From NCBI GenBank assembly GCA_963640555.1, contig CAVHZB010000030.1:1-35717 (forward strand): a DNA stretch of 35,717 bases, in the 5' to 3' direction. The stretch is from F23-B02 sp963640555 (GTDB lineage Bacteria; Bacillota; Clostridia; Oscillospirales; Oscillospiraceae). A program made the translations under genes and the position numbers. Under the pieces are notes generated by a model, which did no database searches, was not told the origin of the DNA, and was given only the letters and a program-made list of their open reading frames with translations. This document shows, piece by piece, positions 21,968 to 31,072 of the stretch. How positions within the stretch are numbered: position 1 is the stretch's first letter; each line of letters starts with the position of its first letter.

Positions 21968-22466
21968 GATAGTCCGCAAAGAATTTTTGCTTCGGCAGCC
22001 ATGTCATGAGCGGGAGCCCGATAACGAACATCGCCGCAGCCTCGCCGAGACCGACCTGACCCGCGAAAACGGCAAATGCACCGAAGCTTTCAATTGGGTC
22101 GAGCCCCGCAATGACCTTTGTGAGCATTGCGCCGACTATAAGCGCATTCCACACCACCGGCATAAGACAGGCGAGCACTTTCTTGTTCTTCTTCCCGCAC
22201 AGGGCTATGCACAGGCAGGCAATGAGCGTTGCCAGTGAGCCGAAGACTATATCCGGCAGCCCCGCCGCACTTGCGATATTGGCGATCGCACAGCCGAAAA
22301 ACAGTCCCCATGCCGTGTGCGGCATGAAAAACGGCAGTATGCACAGCGCCTCGGAAACGCGGCACTGAACGGGACCGTAGCTTATCGGTGCGAGCACGAG
22401 CGTGAGCACCGCGTACAATGCGCCGACTATGGCGGCGGATACGAGTTTATGCGTTGTTTTGTTCAT
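21945..22466 (-). CDS. queT: Queuosine-precursor ECF transporter S component QueT
   Basis: S component for a queuosine precursor (family QueT), 173 residues with five to six hydrophobic helices. The family segment GPVQCRVSEALCILPFFMP is at residues about 30-48, followed by WGLFFGCAIANI and the C-terminal GLPLMTWLPKQK. The start chosen has GGAGAAGACC-type spacing (GGAGAA six to seven bases before ATG). Its first codons overlap the end of queH by 20 bases, so transport and enzymatic completion of queuosine are coupled. No preQ1 riboswitch is seen. Confidence 0.93.
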   Translation of the reverse strand: MNKTTHKLVSAAIVGALYAVLTLVLAPISYGPVQCRVSEALCILPFFMPHTAWGLFFGCAIANIASAAGLPDIVFGSLATLIACLCIALCGKKNKKVLACLMPVVWNALIVGAMLTKVIAGLDPIESFGAFAVFAGQVGLGEAAAMFVIGLPLMTWLPKQKFFADYLDKFTSR

Positions 22467-23085
22467 GGTCTTCTCCGTTGTTGTTGAGCGAAAATACACA
22501 GCCGCAGTACTCCTGCCGGTAAAGCCCGTATTTTTCCGAAAGTATTATCGAGCGATGGTTGCCCTCGCGCTTTTTGAACTCCGACGGCAGCCAGCTTACA
22601 TTATATTTTTGTGCGGCCTCGCGGCCTATGGCGTTTATCGCAACTGCATCCTTGCGTGAGGAAACGGTGAGCGTTGTGCAGAACCAGTCAAAGCCTTCTT
22701 CGGCGGCAAGGCGCGCGGTCTCCTCCATGCGGATGCGGAAGCACTCAAGGCATCTTTTGCCCTCCTCGGGCTCATTCTCCAGCCCCTTTATGCGCGAAAA
22801 ATAATCCTCACTGCGCCACGGCAGCACCATAAGCTCCGCCGCCGCACCGTCGGCGGCAAGGCAGGAGATGAGCTTTTTCTGCGTTTCAAGGCGCTTTTCG
22901 TACTCCGCCTCCGGCCACAGATTGGGATTATACCACAAAACGGTGACCTCAAAATACCTTGAGAGCAGCTCTATCACCGAGCTTGAGCACGGTCCGCAGC
23001 AGCTGTGCAGCAGTATGCGCGGCTTGTCCTCGCCGAAGGAGCTCACTATCTTATCAAATTTTCTGAAAAAATTTTCTCTGTTCAT
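22447..23085 (-). CDS. queH: Epoxyqueuosine reductase QueH
   Basis: QueH (formerly DUF208) reduces epoxyqueuosine to queuosine in tRNA, as a non-orthologous alternative to QueG. The 212 residues show the iron-sulfur and metal Cys pattern: LLHSCCGPCSS (residues about 25-35), KRCLECFRIRMEETA in the middle, and a C-terminal YRQEYCGCVFS. Between them lie LWYNPNLWPEAEYEKRLETQK and FCTTLTVSSRKDAVAIN, also characteristic. There is no ribosome-binding site; the promoter's -10 ends only eight bases before the ATG. Operon with queT. Confidence 0.95.
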   Translation of the reverse strand: MNRENFFRKFDKIVSSFGEDKPRILLHSCCGPCSSSVIELLSRYFEVTVLWYNPNLWPEAEYEKRLETQKKLISCLAADGAAAELMVLPWRSEDYFSRIKGLENEPEEGKRCLECFRIRMEETARLAAEEGFDWFCTTLTVSSRKDAVAINAIGREAAQKYNVSWLPSEFKKREGNHRSIILSEKYGLYRQEYCGCVFSLNNNGEDHEQNNA

Positions 23086-23093
23086 GAGCTTAC

Positions 23094-23122
23094 ATTATAT
23101 ATACACACATTTTACCTGTCAA
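23094..23122 (-). promoter_or_regulatory. Perfect-consensus promoter of queH-queT
   Basis: On the minus strand TTGACA (23117-23122), a 17-base spacer and TATAAT (23094-23099), every position consensus. Only eight bases separate the -10 from the queH ATG, so the mRNA should start within a base or two of the start codon. Confidence 0.88.
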
Positions 23123-23135
23123 TAACATAACCGAC

Positions 23136-23164
23136 TTGTTTTTGAGTTTGCTTTCATGTACAAT
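23136..23164 (+). promoter_or_regulatory. Promoter of the SLH phosphoesterase gene
   Basis: TTGTTT (23136-23141), a 17-base spacer and TACAAT (23159-23164), 35 bases before the start codon. It lies back to back with the queH promoter. Confidence 0.65.
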
Positions 23165-23198
23165 ATGTATATGGCAACCAAATATAAGGAGGAATAAC

Positions 23199-25931
23199 AT
23201 GAAGAAAAGCACCCATATGCGGCGGCTGCTCTCGATGCTGCTGGCTCTGGTGATGGTATGCACGCTCGTTACGCCCGTGCTCGCCGATCCCGCGGAGGAG
23301 CAGGCAGACCCCATCGACCTCAAGATCGCCGTTATGAGCGACACGCACTACCTGTCCCCCACGCTCATCAAGGACACCGAGGATTACACCACGGCACTCA
23401 ACAGCGACAGAAAGCTTCTCACGGAAGGCAGCGAGATAAACAACACACTGCTCGATGCCGTCAGGCGCGATAAGCCCGATGTGCTTCTTATCTCCGGCGA
23501 CCTGACCAAGGACGGCGAGCTCGAATGTCACGAGGACTTTTCCGCCCGTCTCCGGAAGCTCAAAGAGGAGCTGCCGGACATGAAGATCTATGTCATAAAC
23601 GGCAACCACGACATTCGCAACGAAAATGCGAAAAACTTCAACACCGAGGACGGCAAGGCGGTCGCCGCGGGCCGTACTGAGCCCGAGGATTTTGTGCGCA
23701 TCTACGATTTCGTCTACTCCGACGAGAGCGTCGTTGCCCGCTACACTCCCCCCGCCGGCAAGGAATCCGGCCAGCTCTCCTATGTAGCAAAGCCCTGCGA
23801 CGGCGTTACCCTTATAGTTCTCGACACCTGCTGCTACAGCGAGGACAACACCTCCGACAATGAAGCCGAGCACGAGACCCGCGGCGAAATGAGCCCCGAG
23901 CTCGTTGCATGGGCAGTAGAGCAGATCTCTGCGGCAAAGGCCGCGGGCGACCGCGTTATCGGCATGGCGCATCACGGCTTCGTGCCCCATTTCTCCATGG
24001 AGCCCGACCTCATGAAGATGTACCTTGTTGAGGATTACGCCAGCATAGCGGCTCAGCTTGCCGATGCGGGTCTTGAGGTCATCTTCACCGGTCATATGCA
24101 CGCAAACGACATTGCCGCAATGACCACCGAAAACGGCAGCACTCTTTACGACATCGAGACCGGCTCCAACCTCACCTATCCCTCGCCTATGCGCTTTGCG
24201 CAGCTGCGCGAGGTCGCCGACAGTCTGGTCCTGAGCGTCAGCACCCTCAACCACATCGGTCCCGTCACCTATTATGACGCCACTACCGGCAAAAACGAGA
24301 CCATCGCCGACGTCACCGAATACGGCAGAGATCACGGTCTTTCCGGAGATATGCTTGCGACCGTCGCGGGCAGCTTCGTCGGCAAGTTCCTGAACAAGTT
24401 TGTCGTTGTTGAAAACAGCGTTTCGACATGGCTCAACGACCGCATCATCGCAAATCTTCAGGATATAATCTATGAGCTCGTCGATATCCCCGTTACCGAG
24501 GACAAGACCCTGATCGACGCCGTAAACTACATCTATCAGAGTCACCTTGCGGGTGTTGACGACGGCAACTACCCGGCATGGGTTCAGACCGCCCTTTCCA
24601 AAATAGAAAGCGGCGAGATACTCGACGAGATGCTGAGCATCGTTAAGAAGCACGCCTTCGGCGATCTCGCATCGTCCATAAAGTTCGACAGCATCTTCAC
24701 CAAGGCCGTCAAGAACAGGATAAACGAGTTTATTCTTCAGGTTGCCGACTCCATGGGCAACGACAAAAACTTCACCGACGACAACGACGCTCTCATCGTC
24801 CTCAGCGGCACCGCCGAGGCGACCGCCGTCAAGCTCAGCTGCGGCAGCGCAAGCGTTACCGCAAAGGCGCTGCTCGACGGCGATGATGTCATAGTGTTCC
24901 CCACGAGCATCAGCATGCGCGAGCTGGGTGCCGCCGGAAAAACCGTCACCGTTGACGCCTCCGCGACCGGAGCCTCGGCAATGGTCATCTGGGACCGCGG
25001 CATGGACGCTCTGGCAGCCGCAGACGGTGCAGAGCTCAAGACGGCTGAGTTTACCGCCTCTTTTAAGGCCTCCGAGCTTGCAAAGGGCGGCGATGTGCGC
25101 GTTGCGGTGACCTCTCCCGAGCCGGGTGCCGCTCAGAGGCGCGCTCTCGGCACGCAGCTTGACAGCGCGGTGCTTTTCACCGTTGACGCCGCAGTCGGCG
25201 GCAAGGCGATAGCGGCTCCCGTGTCCGTGTCCGTGGGTCATGAGCTCGGAAAGGGTGAAAGCTCCAACACTCTCACCGTCATTTCCGTCGGAGACAACGG
25301 CGGGATCACCGCTGCCGACGGCAAATACGAGGCGGGCTGCATAAAGTGCACCACCGTTACCGGCGCCGTGAATGCCGCAATAGACTTCCCCTTCTTCGAT
25401 GTTGCGGAAAACGCATGGTTCTTCGGCGATGTCGTCTATGCAAGCTGCAACGGTCTGTTTAACGGCACCGCCGCAAACACCTTCTCGCCCGACGCGACCA
25501 TGACCCGCGCAATGCTCGTAACGGTCCTGTGGCGCATGGAGGGTGAGCCCAAGGCGGCCGCCTCCCCGTTTACCGACGCTCAGGGCAGCTGGTACAGCAA
25601 GGCGGTAGACTGGGCGAGCGCAAACGGCATCGTAAAGGGTGTGAGCGACACCTCGTTTGCTCCCGATGCCGATGTAACGCGCGAGCAGATGGCGACCATC
25701 CTGTTCCGCTACGCCGGCTTCAAGGGCGTCAGCGTGAGTGCGAGAGCCGATATAAGCGGCTTTGCCGATTACGACAGCGTTTCCGAGTATGCTCTCGAGG
25801 CTCTCTCCTGGGCAAATGCCGAGGGCATCATAAACGGCAGCGACGCAAACACTCTTATGCCCCGGAGCGGTGCTTCCCGCGCACAGGTAGCGGCGATGCT
25901 CCACCGCTATATCGAAAACTGCCTGTTCTGA
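23199..25931 (+). CDS. Secreted metallophosphoesterase with three C-terminal SLH domains
   Basis: Cell-surface protein of 910 residues. Residues 1-30 form a signal peptide ending ...TPVLADP. A calcineurin-like metallophosphoesterase domain follows, with all metal motifs: KIAVMSDTHYLSP (Asp and His), LLISGDLTKDGE, YVINGNHDIRN, MAHHGFVPHFS and VIFTGHMHANDIA. The catalytic domain ends near residue 370. A long middle region with no recognised domain leads to three SLH repeats (from about residue 735), each ending in a [LF]WRM/FRYAG/HRYIEN-type motif, which would bind secondary wall polysaccharide. AAGGAGG precedes the ATG. The substrate (nucleotide, phospholipid or teichoic-type phosphate) is unknown. 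Its own promoter and terminator make it a single-gene unit. Confidence 0.93.
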   Translation: MKKSTHMRRLLSMLLALVMVCTLVTPVLADPAEEQADPIDLKIAVMSDTHYLSPTLIKDTEDYTTALNSDRKLLTEGSEINNTLLDAVRRDKPDVLLISGDLTKDGELECHEDFSARLRKLKEELPDMKIYVINGNHDIRNENAKNFNTEDGKAVAAGRTEPEDFVRIYDFVYSDESVVARYTPPAGKESGQLSYVAKPCDGVTLIVLDTCCYSEDNTSDNEAEHETRGEMSPELVAWAVEQISAAKAAGDRVIGMAHHGFVPHFSMEPDLMKMYLVEDYASIAAQLADAGLEVIFTGHMHANDIAAMTTENGSTLYDIETGSNLTYPSPMRFAQLREVADSLVLSVSTLNHIGPVTYYDATTGKNETIADVTEYGRDHGLSGDMLATVAGSFVGKFLNKFVVVENSVSTWLNDRIIANLQDIIYELVDIPVTEDKTLIDAVNYIYQSHLAGVDDGNYPAWVQTALSKIESGEILDEMLSIVKKHAFGDLASSIKFDSIFTKAVKNRINEFILQVADSMGNDKNFTDDNDALIVLSGTAEATAVKLSCGSASVTAKALLDGDDVIVFPTSISMRELGAAGKTVTVDASATGASAMVIWDRGMDALAAADGAELKTAEFTASFKASELAKGGDVRVAVTSPEPGAAQRRALGTQLDSAVLFTVDAAVGGKAIAAPVSVSVGHELGKGESSNTLTVISVGDNGGITAADGKYEAGCIKCTTVTGAVNAAIDFPFFDVAENAWFFGDVVYASCNGLFNGTAANTFSPDATMTRAMLVTVLWRMEGEPKAAASPFTDAQGSWYSKAVDWASANGIVKGVSDTSFAPDADVTREQMATILFRYAGFKGVSVSARADISGFADYDSVSEYALEALSWANAEGIINGSDANTLMPRSGASRAQVAAMLHRYIENCLF

Positions 25932-25962
25932 AATTTCAGAGCACAACAAAAGCATAACGGTC

Positions 25963-25997
25963 AAATCGCCCGTGAGGTCCTCTCACGGGCGATTTTT
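25963..25997 (+). terminator. Terminator of the SLH phosphoesterase gene
   Basis: A perfect 14-base-pair stem AAATCGCCCGTGAG and its complement around GTCCT, followed by TTTTT. The core CGCCCGTGAG recurs in the terminator at 29204-29234 on the other side of the island. Confidence 0.92.
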
Positions 25998-26082
25998 CCT
26001 GTAAATGATTTTTATACTTGTATAAATTATGTTAATGTGAGTATCTGTAAGGGGATACTAAATGATAACCGCCAATGCCGGA

Positions 26083-27246
26083 TTATTTATTGCCTTTCGC
26101 CCGGTTATGGGTAGCGCAAAGCATGGTGCAGTTGCTAATATCCGTTGCGCCGCCGTTGCTCCATGCGGTAACATGGTCTGCGTCCATTTCTTTCAGCTTA
26201 TAGATACGCTGCCTGTTGTTGTCACTGCCAATGGCGCAAAGAGGACAGTTTGAAACGCCCCTTGCTGTTGCGTCCGTTGTTTGCCGCTCATAAACTGTTC
26301 GCTTCGTAACATCATCGAAAATGCGAATGTCAAGCAGCTTTGTATCGGTGCAGCCGCCTAAAATGTACTCAAATACGCCCTTGCGGTTCTTTACAAAGTA
26401 ATCCGCATACAAGGCTTTTAATTTATTGTGTACATCATTGGGGCTATAGGCGTTTGCATGGAAACGCTCATAGAATGTGCCCCAATTCAAACCGCGCATT
26501 TCTGTTTCAACATCAATGAACACGCTTGAAACCCAGTCAATAACGCTGTTGAAATAGGCCTTTAATTCCGTTATGTTCGTGTCGTATCTGTGGCGGCTCA
26601 TATAATCGTCAATATTGCCTTTGCTAACCCACATAAGGGCAGTACGCAAATAATCCTGCCGTTTTACATCGCCGCTGATATACGCCGCCCATTTCTGAAT
26701 ATTGGCATTTTGACTGTTGGAAAACTCCGCCTTTGCAAGCGTCACAAACGGGCCGGAATAGATAGCGTTCAAAAGTTCCTGTTCATTCAGCGGAACGCCC
26801 ACAATGTTTATCGTTTTGAACCATTCCTTGATTTCACTTTCCGTACCGCTGCATTCATAAATCGTCAGCTTTGTATCAAGTATTTTACGCTGTAAGTCCT
26901 CTGCCAATCCTCTAAAATACTGCTGCATACCGTTTTCATCCAAAATGGGAAATTTGCCCGTCAGAAAGCGACCTATGCTTGTAATTCGCTGTTGTCCGTC
27001 CAATACTTCAAATTCATTGTCGGAAACCTTCGTAAAATAGATAAGTCCGATAGGGTAGCCCTTTAACACGGACTGAATAACAGCAACATCTTTTTTACCA
27101 TCGGCATATATGTAATTGCGCTGATACTCCGGCTGAATGGTCAGTTTTCCGGCAAGCCCAAAAAGCCCTTTGCCTTCATATTCGTTGTAGACAAAGCCTT
27201 CGCAGATTTGTTCAATGGTTATATCTGTTCGCAATGTGGTAAGCAT
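26083..27246 (-). CDS. DUF262 - HNH endonuclease protein
   Basis: 387-residue protein with an N-terminal DUF262 domain and a C-terminal HNH nuclease. The DUF262 motifs are IQPEYQRNYIY (residues 37-47) and FEVLDGQQRITSIGRFL (79-95), the latter related to the DGQQR motif of ParB/Srx-like nucleotide-hydrolysing folds. The HNH part has NCPLC (about 337) and MDADHVTAWSNGGATDISN followed by LCATHNRAKGNK, giving paired Cys ligands and the catalytic His. Related DUF262 proteins include GmrSD-type modification-dependent nucleases (established for that family). It starts seven bases after the cassette array of the methyltransferase, with GGAG ten bases upstream. It is likely the nuclease partner of the methyltransferase; the target is inference. 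Confidence 0.9.
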   Translation of the reverse strand: MLTTLRTDITIEQICEGFVYNEYEGKGLFGLAGKLTIQPEYQRNYIYADGKKDVAVIQSVLKGYPIGLIYFTKVSDNEFEVLDGQQRITSIGRFLTGKFPILDENGMQQYFRGLAEDLQRKILDTKLTIYECSGTESEIKEWFKTINIVGVPLNEQELLNAIYSGPFVTLAKAEFSNSQNANIQKWAAYISGDVKRQDYLRTALMWVSKGNIDDYMSRHRYDTNITELKAYFNSVIDWVSSVFIDVETEMRGLNWGTFYERFHANAYSPNDVHNKLKALYADYFVKNRKGVFEYILGGCTDTKLLDIRIFDDVTKRTVYERQTTDATARGVSNCPLCAIGSDNNRQRIYKLKEMDADHVTAWSNGGATDISNCTMLCATHNRAKGNK

Positions 27247-27253
27247 TTTATTA

Positions 27254-27738
27254 TCACTCCCTACTTATCCGACGGATTAGTATGCGCGGATAAATGCTAA
27301 GCAAATAACCGTCTGCATTGTCAGCCGTATAATAAACTGTTCCGATTGGTTCTCTCTTCATCAAAACTGCGGCTCTTGTGTTTACCTTGCTGCCGCCTTG
27401 CGTGCTGCCGTCCTTATTATGTTGGACTGCATTTTCATAAATAACGGTCATTGGATAGTCAACGGTATTGCCAAGCGTAATACCAAGTATTTCAAATTGC
27501 TCCGGGTTATATTTCTCTAAAAAGGTGATTGGAACACCCATAATTCCATTACACCTTATGTCTGATAAACAATCTCTTGTATCTGCGGGTTCCGCAGACA
27601 ACGGGCTGCGCGACTCCGCTGTCTGCATTCCATAATCCAGCGGCAAAGCCCTTTCCTTCGCTTTCTGTTGCCCCGACGATTTCAAACTGTTCGGGGTTGA
27701 ACTTTTCAAGGAATGTGATTGGCACTCCCATGATACCA

Positions 27739-27739
<1 letters not shown>
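27254..27739 (-). CDS. Alternative C-terminal cassette 3 of the methyltransferase, with its open read-in frame
   Basis: The cassette itself is 27254-27541 and encodes a 95-residue EcoRI-family methyltransferase C-terminus: MGVPITFLEKYNPEQFEILG, a variable part including KDGSTQGGSKVNTRAAVLM and VYYTADNADG, and the closing YPRILIRRISRE. It has no ribosome-binding site or promoter of its own. The same frame is open through the whole of cassette 2 (66 codons, read out of phase) and back to the GACA tract, so a ribosome arriving from the methyltransferase in this frame would reach it. Gain of one tetranucleotide unit, or loss of two, gives that frame. Whether it is ever expressed is inference. Confidence 0.75.
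27491..27541 (-). repeat. Homologous cassette-start repeat R3
   Basis: 51 bases encoding MGVPITFLEKYNPEQFE, the opening of cassette 3. It is similar to R1 and R2 but more diverged at third positions. Confidence 0.85.
27549..27731 (-). CDS. Alternative C-terminal cassette 2 of the methyltransferase
   Basis: A 60-residue C-terminal segment, MGVPITFLEKFNPEQFEIVG followed by ATESEGKGFAAGLWN, SGVAQPVV and the end YKRLFIRHKV, typical of a complete EcoRI-family methyltransferase tail. The frame extends upstream without a stop through RCNGIM to the GACA tract. It is one of the two frames not used by the current gene; loss of one unit, or gain of two, joins it to the methyltransferase body. The RCNGIM codons overlap the stop region of cassette 1 in another frame. 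It has no start signals of its own, so it is read as a cassette rather than a gene. Confidence 0.75.
   Translation of the reverse strand: MGVPITFLEKFNPEQFEIVGATESEGKGFAAGLWNADSGVAQPVVCGTRRYKRLFIRHKV
27681..27731 (-). repeat. Homologous cassette-start repeat R2
   Basis: 51 bases opening cassette 2. It shares the 11-base start ATGGGAGTGCC and a 15-base identical stretch CCCGAACAGTTTGAA with R1, with about eight differences in total. Confidence 0.85.
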
Positions 27740-28770
<1,031 letters not shown>

Positions 28771-28863
28771 CTAAGCGTTCATTTCTTTCTGAATGTAGTC
28801 AAATACCGTGTAGAACTCATCGTTTTTCTTTGACTTTGCCTTGCTTAAACTTTCGTTTGCCAT
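28771..28863 (-). pseudogene. N-terminal 30 codons of the methyltransferase, ended by an in-frame TAG
   Basis: The ATG at 28861-28863 opens a 30-residue frame, MANESLSKAKSKKNDEFYT and onward to DYIQKEMNA, which matches the conserved N-terminus of EcoRI-family methyltransferases. It is followed by TAG and then, without a break, by the main body. The family normally has a Tyr where the TAG stands, so a single change (TAT or TAC to TAG) would explain it. GGGGGCGAG lies just before the ATG. The protein is therefore truncated unless the stop is read through or translation restarts at the adjacent TTG. Confidence 0.8.
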
Positions 28864-28918
28864 TATTTCTCGCCCCCAGTCATGCACATCAGTCATCAGA
28901 TATAAAAATTATGTCACC

Positions 28919-28947
28919 AGTATAGCACAGGAAGGTGATTGAAACAA
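28919..28947 (-). promoter_or_regulatory. Promoter of the methyltransferase operon
   Basis: On the minus strand TTGTTT (28942-28947), a 17-base spacer and TATACT (28919-28924), 55 bases before the ATG at 28863. Confidence 0.65.
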
Positions 28948-28971
28948 CAAGTATATAATTAGCATACAGCA

Positions 28972-29145
28972 TTATTGTCCCGCTCGTCTGCTACAATACA
29001 GGGTCAAGTCCTCTTTGTAGCCCTCGAATGTGTCCACGCGGGTAAGGTCGTACAGAACGCCTTTTCAGAGCACAACATGGTCGGCCGTTATGTCCGTGCG
29101 GTAGTTTATCGTGAACAGCACTTCTCCCTTGTAATTGAATGTGGC
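28972..29145 (-). pseudogene. Remnant of a phage head-tail joining (head closure) protein
   Basis: The frame reads FNYKGEVLFTINYRTDIT, ADHVVL, a TGA stop, then KGVLYDLTRVDTFEGYKEDL and TLYCSRR, ending in TAA. The pattern [RY]R.DIT..H.V.YKG..YD...VD..EGYKEDL resembles the C-terminal half of small phage head-tail adaptor proteins. The 5' part is missing and there is an internal stop, so it is decayed. It suggests that a prophage or phage-derived element once occupied this position. The identification is from memory of the family and not certain. Confidence 0.55.
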
Positions 29146-29203
29146 TTAGCGTGACTTCCTATCCTGCGGAAAAAGAAATTCTCCTGCAACAGCAAGTAAA
29201 CTC

Positions 29204-29234
29204 TACCGCCCGTGAGAAAACCTCACGGGCGGTA
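29204..29234 (-). terminator. Terminator of the TrpX-type ABC operon
   Basis: A perfect 13-base-pair stem TACCGCCCGTGAG and its complement around AAAAC, followed on the minus strand by GAGTTTACTT. It shares the CGCCCGTGAG core with the terminator at 25963-25997. Confidence 0.8.
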
Positions 29235-29264
29235 ATTTATTGTACACTATTACGATATTACGAT

Positions 29265-30059
29265 TTACGACAGCAGCACGGCGTCGGTCTCCTCCTGAGC
29301 GCCGGCCTTTTCGGCAAACCTCTCAAGGAGGTCGGCTTTGGTGAGGCTCTTTTTGTCCTCACCGGAAATATCAAGCACTATCCTGCCTCTGTCCATCATT
29401 ATAAGACGGTTGCCGTGGCGGATGGCGTCGCTCATGTTATGGGTTATCATGAGCGCCGTGAGCTTATTCTCGCTTATTATCTTATCCGAGAGCTCAAGCA
29501 CCTTTTTGGCCGTACCGGGGTCGAGAGCCGCGGTGTGCTCGTCGAGCAGCAGAAGCTTAGGAGTTTGGAGCGACGCCATGAGAAGCGTCAGCGCCTGACG
29601 CTGACCGCCGGAGAGCAGTCCTACCTTTGCGGTGAGTCTGTCCTCAAGACCGAGTCCGAGAGTCGCCAGCTTTTCGCGGTATACCTCGCGCTCGGCTGCG
29701 GTAACGCCCCATTTAAGCCCGCGTTTTTTGCCGCGGCGGTATGCAAGCGCGAGATTTTCCTCGATCTGCATATTGGGTGCCGTGCCCATCATGGGGTCCT
29801 GAAAAACTCTGCCGATGTACTTGGCCCGCTTGTACTCGGGCATACCGGTGACATCCTCGCCGTCAATGATGATGGCTCCGGAATCGACGGGCCACACGCC
29901 CGCAACGGCATTGAGCAGAGTGCTCTTTCCCGCTCCGTTGCCGCCTATGACGGTGACGAAATCGCCGTCGTTAAGCCTCAGGCTGAGCTCGGACAATGCT
30001 CGTTTTTCGTTTATGGTACCCGCGTTAAAGGTCTTCGAAATGTTTCTTACCTCAAGCAT
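29265..30059 (-). CDS. ABC transporter ATP-binding protein (TrpX-type amino-acid importer)
   Basis: ATPase subunit of 264 residues. Walker A is GGNGAGKSTL (39-48), the Q-loop is RVFQDPMMGTAPNM, the signature is LSGGQRQALTLLMASLQ, Walker B is LLLLDEHTAALDP and the switch His is in MITHNMSDA. The DEHTAALDP form and the overall pattern are characteristic of ATPases paired with LIV-type permeases and ABC_sub_bind proteins (TrpXYZ type). It overlaps the permease stop by one base (TAATG). Third gene of the operon. Confidence 0.93.
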   Translation of the reverse strand: MLEVRNISKTFNAGTINEKRALSELSLRLNDGDFVTVIGGNGAGKSTLLNAVAGVWPVDSGAIIIDGEDVTGMPEYKRAKYIGRVFQDPMMGTAPNMQIEENLALAYRRGKKRGLKWGVTAAEREVYREKLATLGLGLEDRLTAKVGLLSGGQRQALTLLMASLQTPKLLLLDEHTAALDPGTAKKVLELSDKIISENKLTALMITHNMSDAIRHGNRLIMMDRGRIVLDISGEDKKSLTKADLLERFAEKAGAQEETDAVLLS

Positions 30060-31042
30060 TATGCCTCGCTCCTTTCAGTCATCGCGCGCTTTTTGGCGCT
30101 TGCAAACGAGTTTTTTGACCTCGCCTTGAGCTGCGGCACGGCAAGGAATACGGCAACTATCACGGCGGTGAGCAGCTTGAGGTCGTTCGGGTCGAGCTTG
30201 AGCCAAAGTATAACGACCATGACAGCATAGTAGATAACGCCGCCCAGAATGATAAAGCACAGCTTAACGGCGAAGTTGCAGCCCTTGCTGAAGATAGCGT
30301 CGCACAGTATCTCGCCGATGACGATAGCGGCAAGTCCTATTACGATCGCGCCGCGCCCCATGCTGACATCGGCAGTGCCCTGAAACTGGGTCATAAGTCC
30401 GCCCGCAAGGGCAACTATGCCGTTTGAAAGACCGAGTCCGATGACCTTCATCGTCTCAATGTGTATTCCCTGTGCGCGGCTCATTGCGGGGTTGTTGCCC
30501 GTTGCACGCAGGGCGCTGCCCTGCTCGGTGCCGAAGTACCAGTAGCACAGCGCAACGATAACGGCGGCAATGACCGCACCGACGAGTATCGCCTGCGGGA
30601 TGTGCAGCGAGGATACGAGAAATCCGCTGCCGTCCTCCCAGAACATTCCGAACTTCTGAACGCTGGCGGTCTGGTTGGCCTTTGTCATTATGCGCAGATT
30701 TATCGAGTACAGCGCAAACTGCGTGAGTATACCTGCCAGTATCGCCGGAATGCCGAGCCTTGTGTGAAGAAAGCCCGTGCACAGTCCGGTGATAACGCCT
30801 ACAACTATCGCGATCAGCAGCGCCGCCCATGCCGGCATTCCTGCCAGCAGGAGCATTACGGTAACGGCGCCGCCCGTGGCGAACGAGCCGTCAACGGTCA
30901 TATCGGGTATATCCAGCAGACGGAAGGTTATAAACACACCCAGCGCCATGAGTCCCCATATGATGCCCTGCGCAGCTGCGGCGGGCATTCTTCCTATCAG
31001 GTTGGAAACGCTCAGGGCGGACAGGTAAACGGACATTGTCAT
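30059..31042 (-). CDS. ABC transporter permease (TrpX-type amino-acid importer)
   Basis: Permease of the BPD_transp_2 (LivH/LivM-like) family, 327 residues with eight to ten hydrophobic segments. Visible features are GIIWGLMALGVFITFRLLDIPDMTVDGSFATGGAV near the N-terminus (DMTVDGSF is typical of this subgroup), ALRATGNNPAMSRAQGIHIETMKVIGLGLSNGIVALAGGLM (the coupling region) and GAIVIGLAAIVIGEILC. GAGG precedes the ATG by eight bases. It sits between the substrate-binding and ATPase genes, 30 bases after the former. Confidence 0.93.
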   Translation of the reverse strand: MTMSVYLSALSVSNLIGRMPAAAAQGIIWGLMALGVFITFRLLDIPDMTVDGSFATGGAVTVMLLLAGMPAWAALLIAIVVGVITGLCTGFLHTRLGIPAILAGILTQFALYSINLRIMTKANQTASVQKFGMFWEDGSGFLVSSLHIPQAILVGAVIAAVIVALCYWYFGTEQGSALRATGNNPAMSRAQGIHIETMKVIGLGLSNGIVALAGGLMTQFQGTADVSMGRGAIVIGLAAIVIGEILCDAIFSKGCNFAVKLCFIILGGVIYYAVMVVILWLKLDPNDLKLLTAVIVAVFLAVPQLKARSKNSFASAKKRAMTERSEA

Positions 31043-31072
31043 TTTTCAGACCTCATTTCGGTTGGTTATTGA

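Noticed and set aside
22447..23122. preQ1 riboswitch controlling queH-queT
   Set aside because: The promoter leaves almost no 5' leader before queH, so there is no room for an aptamer.
23154..25964. 936-codon antisense ORF opposite the SLH phosphoesterase
   Set aside because: Long antisense frames are common opposite GC-rich genes with biased third positions; the sense protein has clear domains and a ribosome site, the antisense has none.
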